Assembly: GCA_035295745.1 (NCBI GenBank)
Contig: DATGIL010000082.1
Coordinates: 1 to 19,943, forward strand
DNA from: JAIQFL01 sp035295745
Lineage (GTDB): Bacteria > Acidobacteriota > Terriglobia > Bryobacterales > Bryobacteraceae
Direction: 5' to 3'
DNA: 19,943 nt
Under the pieces are notes generated by a model. That model was not told where the DNA came from, did not search any database, and saw only the letters and a list, made by a program, of their open reading frames with translations. A program made the position numbers and the translations under genes. Positions 1 through 5,863 of this stretch are shown here, piece by piece. Position 1 is the first letter of the stretch; each line of letters starts with the position of its first letter.

Positions 1-675
1 CATCTGAAGCTGGTGCCTGGACAGCAGCGCGCACGGGGCTGGAAAGGGCAGATCGTAACCAATCCAAACTGCTCGACAATTGTGCTGACGATGGGCCTGG
101 CGCCGCTCAAGCAGTTCGGCATCACCAAGGTGATTGCGACCACTTTGCAGGCGATCTCGGGCGCGGGCTATCCGGGCGTGCCATCGATGGACATCAACGC
201 CAACGTGATTCCCTTCATCGGCGGCGAAGAAGAGAAGATGCAGCAGGAGACGCAGAAGATCCTGGGCAGCTTCCGCGGCGATCACATCGAGCCGCTGGCG
301 GCCAAGGTGAGCGCGCACTGCAATCGCGTGCCGGTGGTGGACGGCCATACCGTGACGGTATCGGTGGAGCTGTCCTCGAAGCCGTCACTCGCAGACCTGC
401 GCCACGCCATCGATAACTTCTCGGCAGTTCCCCAGCAGAAGCAACTTCCCAGTGCGCCGCCCAAGCCCGTCATCTACATGGAGCAGGCCAATCGTCCCCA
501 GCCTCGCAAAGATGTAGAGCGTGAGCGCGGGATGGCGGCGTTTGTGGGCCGGTTGCGCCCCTGTCCAGTGCTCGACTACAAATTCGTCGCGTTGGGCCAC
601 AACACCGTGCGCGGAGCGGCGGGTGCGGCGGTGCTGAATGCGGAGCTGATGCACTCGGAAGGGATGCTCGACTGA
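1..675 (+). CDS. asd: Aspartate-semialdehyde dehydrogenase, 3' part (5' end outside window)
   Basis: This enzyme reduces aspartyl phosphate to aspartate semialdehyde with NADPH, in the cytoplasm, as the second step of the aspartate pathway. The frame is open from base 1, so roughly the first third of a ~350-residue protein is missing to the left; the GTG at 13 is an internal valine, not a start. The catalytic cysteine lies in NPNCST (Cys codon 70-72), followed by QAISGAGYPGVPSMDI and IPFIGGEEEKM. VVDGHT (His codon 346-348) carries the likely general-base histidine. The GEEEKM and SGAGYPGV motifs are typical of the archaeal/fungal-type enzyme rather than the enterobacterial type. The stop TGA (673-675) overlaps the lysC ATG as TGATG, so the two are probably translationally coupled. 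Identity is secure; the subfamily assignment comes from motif memory. Confidence 0.95.
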   Translation, partial: HLKLVPGQQRARGWKGQIVTNPNCSTIVLTMGLAPLKQFGITKVIATTLQAISGAGYPGVPSMDINANVIPFIGGEEEKMQQETQKILGSFRGDHIEPLAAKVSAHCNRVPVVDGHTVTVSVELSSKPSLADLRHAIDNFSAVPQQKQLPSAPPKPVIYMEQANRPQPRKDVERERGMAAFVGRLRPCPVLDYKFVALGHNTVRGAAGAAVLNAELMHSEGMLD

Positions 676-2066
676 TGATTGTGATGAAGTTCGGCGGCAC
701 GTCGGTGGAGTCCGCCGCCGCTATCGAACGTGTCGCCGGGATCGTCAAGGCGCGTGCGGAGCGCCATCCTGTGGTGGTGGTTTCGGCGATGGGCAAGACC
801 ACCAACAAGCTCTTGGCCTTGGCCACCGCGGCGATTGAGGGCAAGCGTCACGATTACATCGCGCAGCTTCACGATCTCCGTGATTCGCACTCCCGCGAGG
901 CTCGCCTAGTGGTACCGCTGGCCCACCGCGCCGAACTCGATCGTACACTCGACGATCAGTTTCAAGAGCTGACCGAGCTGGTGAAAGGCCTGGCGGTGTT
1001 GGGGGAACTGACGCCGCGCTCGATCGACGCGATCTCCAGCTACGGCGAGCGGCTGTCCAGCTACATCGTGACGCTGGCTTTCCGCCATTTCGGAATGAAG
1101 ACGGAGCACCTGGATTCGCGCCGCGTCATCGTGACCGACAAGCGCCACACGCAGGCGGCGCCCAACTTTCCCGAAACCTACGCCCGCCTGAAGGCGACTG
1201 TCGTGCCCATGGCCGCGCAGGGGGTGGTGGTGATGGGCGGATTCATCGCGTCGACGGAAGACGGCGTGACCAGCACCTTGGGACGCGGCGGATCGGACTT
1301 TACGGCATCGATCGTGGGTGCGGGCATCGGCGCGGAGGAGATTCAGATCTGGACCGATGTAGATGGCATGCTGACGGCCGACCCCACCATCCTGGCGGGA
1401 GGACATCGTGTCAAGACCATCTCGTTTGCCGAGGCCGCCGAGTTGGCGTACTTTGGCGCCAAGGTGCTCCACCCGGCCACCGTCGTCCCCGCCATCGAGC
1501 GGAACATCCCGGTGCTGATCCTGAACTCGCGTCGGCCGGATGTGCCGGGCACCCGCATCATCGCGGAGACGGTGACCTGCGACAACGTAGTCAAGTCGAT
1601 TGCGTGCAAGCGCAAGATCACGCTGGTGAACATTCACTCCACGCGGATGCTGATGGCGCACGGCTTTTTGCGCCGCATCTTCGAAGTATTCGACCGCTAT
1701 GAGACTCCCGTGGATATGGTGTCGACGTCGGAGGTCAGCGTTTCCCTCACCATCGACAACACGAAAAACGCCGAGGCGATTCTGAAGGATCTGCGGGAAT
1801 TCGCGGAAGTCGGCTTCGAACACAATGGGGCGATCGTGTGCCTGGTGGGAGAGAATATCCGCTTCACTCCCGGCGTGGCGAGGCGCGTCTTCAACGCGTT
1901 GGATGGAATCAATATCCGGATGATCTCGCAAGGCGCGTCGTTGCTGAACATCAGCTTTGTAGTGGCGGAAAGCGATCTGCACCGCACGGTGGCGGCATTG
2001 CACGAAGAGTTCTTCGCCGAGCTCGATCCCGAAGTCTTCGAGCGCAATGAGGCCGTGCATGCCTGA
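675..2066 (+). CDS. lysC: Monofunctional aspartate kinase, probably lysine-sensitive
   Basis: Aspartokinase phosphorylates aspartate with ATP, the committed step toward lysine, threonine and methionine. The 463 residues match the length of E. coli LysC (449). The kinase domain begins with MKFGGTSV (residues 4-11), and continues with SYGERLSS (122-129), GRGGSDFTA (203-211) and the nucleotide-site WTDVDG (226-231). Two C-terminal ACT regions lie at about 315-385 and 390-460. Within the first, GFL (330-332) and TSEVSVSLTID (351-361) correspond to the segments that bind lysine in E. coli LysC, so feedback inhibition by lysine is inferred. There is no homoserine dehydrogenase fusion. An AAGGGA at 659-664 lies 10 nt upstream of the ATG; coupling to asd is likely. 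The end overlaps dapB by 8 nt. Confidence 0.97.
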   Translation: MIVMKFGGTSVESAAAIERVAGIVKARAERHPVVVVSAMGKTTNKLLALATAAIEGKRHDYIAQLHDLRDSHSREARLVVPLAHRAELDRTLDDQFQELTELVKGLAVLGELTPRSIDAISSYGERLSSYIVTLAFRHFGMKTEHLDSRRVIVTDKRHTQAAPNFPETYARLKATVVPMAAQGVVVMGGFIASTEDGVTSTLGRGGSDFTASIVGAGIGAEEIQIWTDVDGMLTADPTILAGGHRVKTISFAEAAELAYFGAKVLHPATVVPAIERNIPVLILNSRRPDVPGTRIIAETVTCDNVVKSIACKRKITLVNIHSTRMLMAHGFLRRIFEVFDRYETPVDMVSTSEVSVSLTIDNTKNAEAILKDLREFAEVGFEHNGAIVCLVGENIRFTPGVARRVFNALDGINIRMISQGASLLNISFVVAESDLHRTVAALHEEFFAELDPEVFERNEAVHA

Positions 2067-2751
2067 GCGCCTCGCGATTGTGGGCTACGGCAAGATGGGG
2101 CGGCTCATCGAACAACTTGCGCCCGCTTATGGATTCGAAGTGGCCTTGAAGCTCGATGAGTTCAACAATGCTGACTTCGAGGGCATCACGGCGGAGAACT
2201 TCCGCGGGATTCCGGTGGCGATCGATTTTTCAATTCCGCCGGCGGTGCCGCGCAATGTCGAAGGCATCGCCGCTTTGGGCGTCAACCTCGTGGTAGGCAC
2301 CACCGGGTGGCTCGAACATCTGGACGCCGTGAAGGCCGCGGTTGAGAAGCATCGCATCGGGCTGGTGTGGAGTCCGAATTTCTCGATCGGCGTGAACGCG
2401 TTTATGCGCATCGTGGCGGAGGCGGCGCGTCTGCTGGGTAACGAGCCGGAATACGGCGCGTGGGCCTGGGAGATTCACCATTCGACCAAAAAGGACGCGC
2501 CTTCAGGTACACTACTGAAGCTGGTGAACGAGATGAAGCAGGCGGGATACGCGCGTGGAATCGATACCGCGTCGAATCGCGGCGGCGCACATCCCGGCAC
2601 GCATGAGATCGGATTCGATTCGGCCGCGGACACGATTACGCTCCGGCACACGGCGCGGAGCAGAGAAGGCTTCGCGCGCGGAGCTTTGAAAGCGGCACAA
2701 TGGGTGGTGGGTAAGAAGGGACTCTACGAGTTCGCAGAAATCTGGAAGTAA
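2059..2751 (+). CDS. dapB: 4-hydroxy-tetrahydrodipicolinate reductase
   Basis: DapB reduces hydroxy-tetrahydrodipicolinate to tetrahydrodipicolinate with NAD(P)H in the DAP/lysine pathway. The N-terminal Rossmann motif is VGYGKMGR (residues 8-15), followed by VVGTTGW (78-84), SPNFSIGVN (105-113) and the active-site motif EIHHSTKKDAPSGT (138-151), with the catalytic His140/141 and Lys144. At 230 residues it is shorter than E. coli DapB (273) and resembles the compact forms. I chose ATG 2059 (MPERLAIVGYG) over the in-frame ATG 2047: GAGG at 2049-2052 lies 6 nt upstream of it, whereas 2047 has no Shine-Dalgarno, and the longer form only adds MRPC before the first strand. The start overlaps the lysC stop (ATGCCTGA). 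Confidence 0.95.
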   Translation: MPERLAIVGYGKMGRLIEQLAPAYGFEVALKLDEFNNADFEGITAENFRGIPVAIDFSIPPAVPRNVEGIAALGVNLVVGTTGWLEHLDAVKAAVEKHRIGLVWSPNFSIGVNAFMRIVAEAARLLGNEPEYGAWAWEIHHSTKKDAPSGTLLKLVNEMKQAGYARGIDTASNRGGAHPGTHEIGFDSAADTITLRHTARSREGFARGALKAAQWVVGKKGLYEFAEIWK

Positions 2752-2756
2752 GAGAC

Positions 2757-2867
2757 GTGGCGCAGACACTCATCGCGACGCATCTTGCCCGAACGTGAAC
2801 GGGTCGCCGGGCAACCGAAAAGCGCCGAGATGACTTTCGGCGCGGCAGACAGGAGTGTCTGCGCCAC
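2757..2867. repeat. Palindromic intergenic repeat element (REP/MITE-like) between dapB and dapA
   Basis: The element is bounded by a perfect 15-bp inverted repeat: GTGGCGCAGACACTC at 2757-2771 and GAGTGTCTGCGCCAC at 2853-2867. Inside are three further perfect 7-bp stems: TTGCCCG/CGGGCAA (2785-2791 with 2808-2814), GCGCCGA/TCGGCGC (2822-2828 with 2837-2843, 8-nt loop) and GCAGACA/TGTCTGC (2845-2851 with 2856-2862, 4-nt loop). The last stem shares its right arm with the outer repeat, so two exclusive folds are possible. No clear target-site duplication flanks it and it codes for nothing credible. From memory, GTGGCGCAGACACTC-type palindromes are dispersed in Solibacter-like genomes, but only one copy is present here. 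It ends 3 nt before the dapA ribosome site. Confidence 0.72.
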
Positions 2868-2882
2868 AACAGGAGGTGGTAC

Positions 2883-3779
2883 ATGTTTACAGGATGCGGC
2901 ACTGCCCTGGTCACCCCGTTCCGGCGTGACCTTTCACTCGACGAGGAGACGCTTCGCAAGCTGGTCAGACGCCAGATCGAAGCGGGAATCGATTTTCTGG
3001 TGCCCTGCGGCACCACGGGCGAGAGCCCGACACTCTCGCGCACCGAACATCTGCGCGTAGTCGAAATCACACTCGAAGAGGCGCACGGACGCGTTCCGGT
3101 CGTGGCCGGCGCAGGCGGGTACAACACCCAGGAAGTCATCGAACTGGCGCTCGAACTGGAGCACATGGGGGTCAACGGCATCCTCTCCGTGACGCCGTAC
3201 TACAACAAGCCCACGCAGGAAGGTCTCTATCAGCATTACAAGGCTATCGCCGCGGCGATCCGACTGCCGGTCATCGTGTATAGCGTGCAAGGCCGCACCG
3301 GAGTGAACGTAGAGCCGTCGACCTTGGCGCGCCTCGCGCAGATTGAGAACATCGTCGCGGTGAAAGAGGCGTCCGGCAACATCTCGCAGCAGGCCAACGT
3401 GCTCCATGAAGTGCCTTCGACTTTCGATGTGCTTTCGGGCGACGACTCCATCACGATTCCGCTGATGGCACTGGGGGGCCGTGGCGTAATTTCGGTTGTA
3501 GCGAATCAGATTCCCGGAGAGATGACGCAACTCGCTCAGGCTTGCCTGCGCGGCGATTACGCTACTGCCCGCCAGATTCAGGCGCGCTATCTTCCGCTGA
3601 TGAATGTGAATTTCGTGGAGTCGAACCCCATCCCGGTGAAGGCGGCGATGGCGATGATGGGACTGCTGGAGCCGGTATACCGCTTGCCGATGGTGCCGCC
3701 CGCGCCAGCCAGCATGGCCAAGATCGAAAAGGTATTGGACGCGGTTGGCCTGCTGGGGAGAGTGCCCGTTGCAGGCTGA
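2883..3779 (+). CDS. dapA: 4-hydroxy-tetrahydrodipicolinate synthase
   Basis: DapA condenses pyruvate with aspartate semialdehyde, the first committed step to DAP and lysine. The 298-residue TIM barrel aligns without offset to E. coli numbering at its key residues: Thr44-Thr45 in GTTGE, Tyr107 in TPYYNKP, Tyr133, Arg138 and the Schiff-base Lys161 in VAVKEASGN. One deviation is visible: the usual YNVPGRT segment reads YSVQGRT, with Gln136 where Pro is normal. The start ATG 2883 is preceded by an excellent AGGAGGT at 2871-2877 with 5 nt spacing, unlike the coupled starts around it. Translation is therefore probably initiated independently after the palindromic repeat. Its stop lies inside the start region of dapD. 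Confidence 0.97.
   Translation: MFTGCGTALVTPFRRDLSLDEETLRKLVRRQIEAGIDFLVPCGTTGESPTLSRTEHLRVVEITLEEAHGRVPVVAGAGGYNTQEVIELALELEHMGVNGILSVTPYYNKPTQEGLYQHYKAIAAAIRLPVIVYSVQGRTGVNVEPSTLARLAQIENIVAVKEASGNISQQANVLHEVPSTFDVLSGDDSITIPLMALGGRGVISVVANQIPGEMTQLAQACLRGDYATARQIQARYLPLMNVNFVESNPIPVKAAMAMMGLLEPVYRLPMVPPAPASMAKIEKVLDAVGLLGRVPVAG
3755..3760 (+). promoter_or_regulatory. Shine-Dalgarno deciding the dapD TTG start
   Basis: GGGGAG inside the 3' end of dapA lies 8 nt before TTG 3769. It supports that codon as the dapD start; no ATG or GTG is available in frame near the conserved N-terminus. Confidence 0.6.
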
Positions 3780-4605
3780 GATCGAGAGCCTTTACGAAGC
3801 TAAGCCCGAGTTCTATGAGGACGAGCATTTCGAGCTCTTCGCACGCTTCAAGAACGCATTGAATCAGGGCCACGCCCGCGCGGCGGAACCCGATCCGGAG
3901 ACACCCACAGGGTGGCGCGTCAATACCTGGGTAAAGAAGGGTATCCTGTTGGGATTCCGCATGGGCGGGATCGTCGACATGTCCGTGGATGCGGAACGGC
4001 AGCCCTTCTTCGACAAGTCCACCTTTCCCGTGAAGCGGTTCACCGCAAATAGCGGGGTGCGGATCGTACCCGGGGGATCGAGTATCCGCGACGGCTGTTA
4101 CATCGGCAAGGGCGTGACCTGCATGCCGCCGATGTACATCAACGCAGGCAGCTACGTGGACGACGGCACCATGGTGGATTCGCACGCGCTGGTGGGAAGC
4201 TGCGCGCAGGTCGGACGGAACTGCCATATCTCGGCGGCCAGCCAGATCGGCGGCGTGCTGGAGCCGGTGGGCGCGCTTCCGGTGATCATCGAAGACGACG
4301 TGCTGGTAGGTGGCAATTGCGGAATCTATGAAGGCACCGTGGTCAAACGGCGGGCAGTATTGGGAACGGGGACCATTTTGAATCGCTCGACACCGGTCTA
4401 CGACCTGGTACGCAATACGGTGCATCGGGCGGAGGGAGATCAGCCGCTGGTGATTCCCGAAGAAGCCGTGATCGTCGCGGGCTCGCGCGCAGTGACAAGC
4501 GGGCCCGGCAAGGACTGGGGCATCTCCGTTTACACACCGGTCATCGTGAAATACCGCGATGCCAGGACCGATACCAAGATTCAATTGGAAGATCTGTTGC
4601 GGTAA
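3769..4605 (+). CDS. dapD: Tetrahydrodipicolinate N-succinyltransferase (DapD-type)
   Basis: DapD transfers a succinyl group from succinyl-CoA to tetrahydrodipicolinate, placing this organism on the acylated branch of the DAP pathway. The protein is 278 residues (E. coli DapD 274). The helical N-terminal part contains TPTGWRVNTWVKKGILLGFR, followed by the left-handed beta-helix of hexapeptide repeats (CYIGKGVTCMPPMYINAG, SYVDDGTMVD, ALVGSCAQVG, QIGGVLEP). It ends with VIVKYRDARTDTK and LEDLLR. The start is taken as TTG 3769 (MQAEIESLYEA), overlapping dapA by 11 nt; a longer reading from TTG 3745 is possible but would add an unlikely MACWGECP leader. An N-acetyl rather than N-succinyl specificity cannot be excluded, but the DapD-type GSCAQ/GGVLEP motifs favour succinyl. 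Confidence 0.93.
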   Translation: MQAEIESLYEAKPEFYEDEHFELFARFKNALNQGHARAAEPDPETPTGWRVNTWVKKGILLGFRMGGIVDMSVDAERQPFFDKSTFPVKRFTANSGVRIVPGGSSIRDGCYIGKGVTCMPPMYINAGSYVDDGTMVDSHALVGSCAQVGRNCHISAASQIGGVLEPVGALPVIIEDDVLVGGNCGIYEGTVVKRRAVLGTGTILNRSTPVYDLVRNTVHRAEGDQPLVIPEEAVIVAGSRAVTSGPGKDWGISVYTPVIVKYRDARTDTKIQLEDLLR

Positions 4606-4977
4606 ATGTCCCGAATCTTAGTGGCCGACGACGATGACGTGCAGCTCGAGCTGCGCCGGACGGTTCTCGAGGCTTACGGGTACGAGGTGATACTCGCAGT
4701 CAGCCCGTCCGCGGCGCTCGACCACGTGCGCCAGGGATGCGATCTGGTAATGATGGATCTGCGCTTTTCGAACTGTGAGGGAGTGGCGGATGCGTGCGAA
4801 GGGTTGGCGCTGATCCGCCGGATTCGTGAGACCGGAAGCAAAGTCCCCGTTCTCGTGCTGTGCGGATGGCCCGACGATCTCTACGGGCGTCCCGAGGAGA
4901 AGCTGGTTTCGCGAGTCATGATGAAGCCCACGCCGACCCACACCCTGCTGGCGACGATTTCGGAACTGGTGGGGTAA
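4606..4977 (+). CDS. Stand-alone receiver-domain response regulator
   Basis: The 123-residue protein is a single CheY-like receiver with no DNA-binding or enzymatic output domain. The acidic cluster Asp8-Asp9-Asp10 follows the first strand (RILVADDDD). The phospho-acceptor is Asp51 in LVMMDLRF and the conserved lysine is Lys107 in VMMKPTP. At the switch position, where Thr or Ser is normal, the sequence reads LVLCGW, giving Cys86. The region SNCEGVADACEG after Asp51 makes the beta3-alpha3 loop slightly longer than usual. The ATG abuts the dapD stop (TAAATG) and has no good ribosome site, so it is probably translated by coupling as the last gene of the lysine operon. Its kinase and partner are unknown; no histidine kinase lies in the window. 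Confidence 0.85.
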   Translation: MSRILVADDDDVQLELRRTVLEAYGYEVILAVSPSAALDHVRQGCDLVMMDLRFSNCEGVADACEGLALIRRIRETGSKVPVLVLCGWPDDLYGRPEEKLVSRVMMKPTPTHTLLATISELVG

Positions 4978-5020
4978 TTCGCAGCGACGGCTCGTGGTGC
5001 CGTACCGCGGACCAAACGAA

Positions 5021-5779
5021 CTACCCTCTGCCGATGAACGGCATGTTCGTGGCCATCACCGTCATAAATTGCACATTAGCATCGAGCGGAAGGCCAGCCA
5101 TGTAGAGCACCGCATCGGCCACGTGGCGGACGTCCATGCGCGGCTCAATCATCGTGGATCCATTGGCCTGAGGCACACCGGAGTTCATGCGTTCGGTCAT
5201 CTCCGTGGCCGCATTGCCGATATCGATCTGGCCGCAGGCGATGCCGTATTTCCGGCAGTCGAGCGAGATGCTCTTCGTCAGGCCGGTGATGGCGTGTTTG
5301 GTGGCGGTGTAGGGCGCTGAATTGGGACGAGGAGTATGCGCGGAGATCGAGCCATTATTGATGATGCGGCCGCCCGGGGGCTGCTGCGCCTTCATGATCT
5401 TGATGGCTTCCTGCGCGCACAGGAAGGATCCCGTGAGATTGACGCCGACCACGCGATTCCATTGTTCGTAAGTGAGATCTTCCAGGGGAACGGGAGGCGC
5501 ACCTTTGCCTGCGTTATTGAAGAGGAGATCGAGGCGTCCAAAGGTCTCTTTGGTCTTGGCGAATAGCGCCTGCACCGCGGCGGCGTTGCTCACGTCGGTG
5601 GGCACTACCAACATGCGGCCGCCGGATAGGACCGCCGACGCGGCAGTCTCCTCCAATTGAGCGGCCCTCCGTCCCGCGAGCACCACCGAGTATCCGGCAC
5701 CCTGCAACGCCAGGCTGACTGCCCGGCCGATACCGCTCCCTGCCCCGGTGACGAGTGCGATCTTCCCTCCAGGTTCCAT
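5021..5779 (-). CDS. Short-chain dehydrogenase/reductase (SDR), classical type
   Basis: This is a 252-residue cytoplasmic NAD(P)-dependent oxidoreductase of the classical SDR family. The cofactor motif is TGAGSGIG (11-18), followed by NNAG (88-91) and Asn114. The catalytic Ser144 and Tyr157-xxx-Lys161 (YTATK) are all present. Arg37-Arg38 after the second strand (LAGRR) favour NADP. The usual PG motif after the sixth strand is replaced by IDIGNA. The substrate cannot be told; the C-terminus FMTVMATNMPFIGRG resembles many uncharacterised SDRs. It converges with the receiver gene 43 nt away and lies downstream of receptor 1, just beyond that gene's terminator. No Shine-Dalgarno is visible before ATG 5779, so the start is less certain than the identity. 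Confidence 0.9.
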   Translation of the reverse strand: MEPGGKIALVTGAGSGIGRAVSLALQGAGYSVVLAGRRAAQLEETAASAVLSGGRMLVVPTDVSNAAAVQALFAKTKETFGRLDLLFNNAGKGAPPVPLEDLTYEQWNRVVGVNLTGSFLCAQEAIKIMKAQQPPGGRIINNGSISAHTPRPNSAPYTATKHAITGLTKSISLDCRKYGIACGQIDIGNAATEMTERMNSGVPQANGSTMIEPRMDVRHVADAVLYMAGLPLDANVQFMTVMATNMPFIGRG

Positions 5780-5802
5780 TTGGATTCAATTGTCCCACGG
5801 GC

Positions 5803-5833
5803 AAAGAAAAAGGGGGGCCGAAATGGCCCCCCC
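5803..5833 (-). terminator. Rho-independent terminator of TonB-dependent receptor 1
   Basis: On the minus strand an 8-bp G/C stem (GGGGGGCC at 5812-5819 with GGCCCCCC at 5825-5832, 5-nt loop) is followed by TTTTTCTTTG. It lies 31 nt after the receptor 1 stop. The plus-strand side has no T-run, so it should act only on the receptor transcript. Confidence 0.88.
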
Positions 5834-5863
5834 GTGGAAACGCGAATCGGTCGAAATTACGTG

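Noticed and set aside
906..2060. Long open frame of 384 codons on the minus strand across lysC
   Set aside because: It lies antisense to an unmistakable lysC, has a His/Arg-rich composition typical of a reverse-frame shadow in GC-rich DNA, and matches no family.
4978..5020. Possible bidirectional terminator between the receiver and SDR genes
   Set aside because: Only a 4-bp CGGC/GCCG stem is visible and there is no T-run on either strand.
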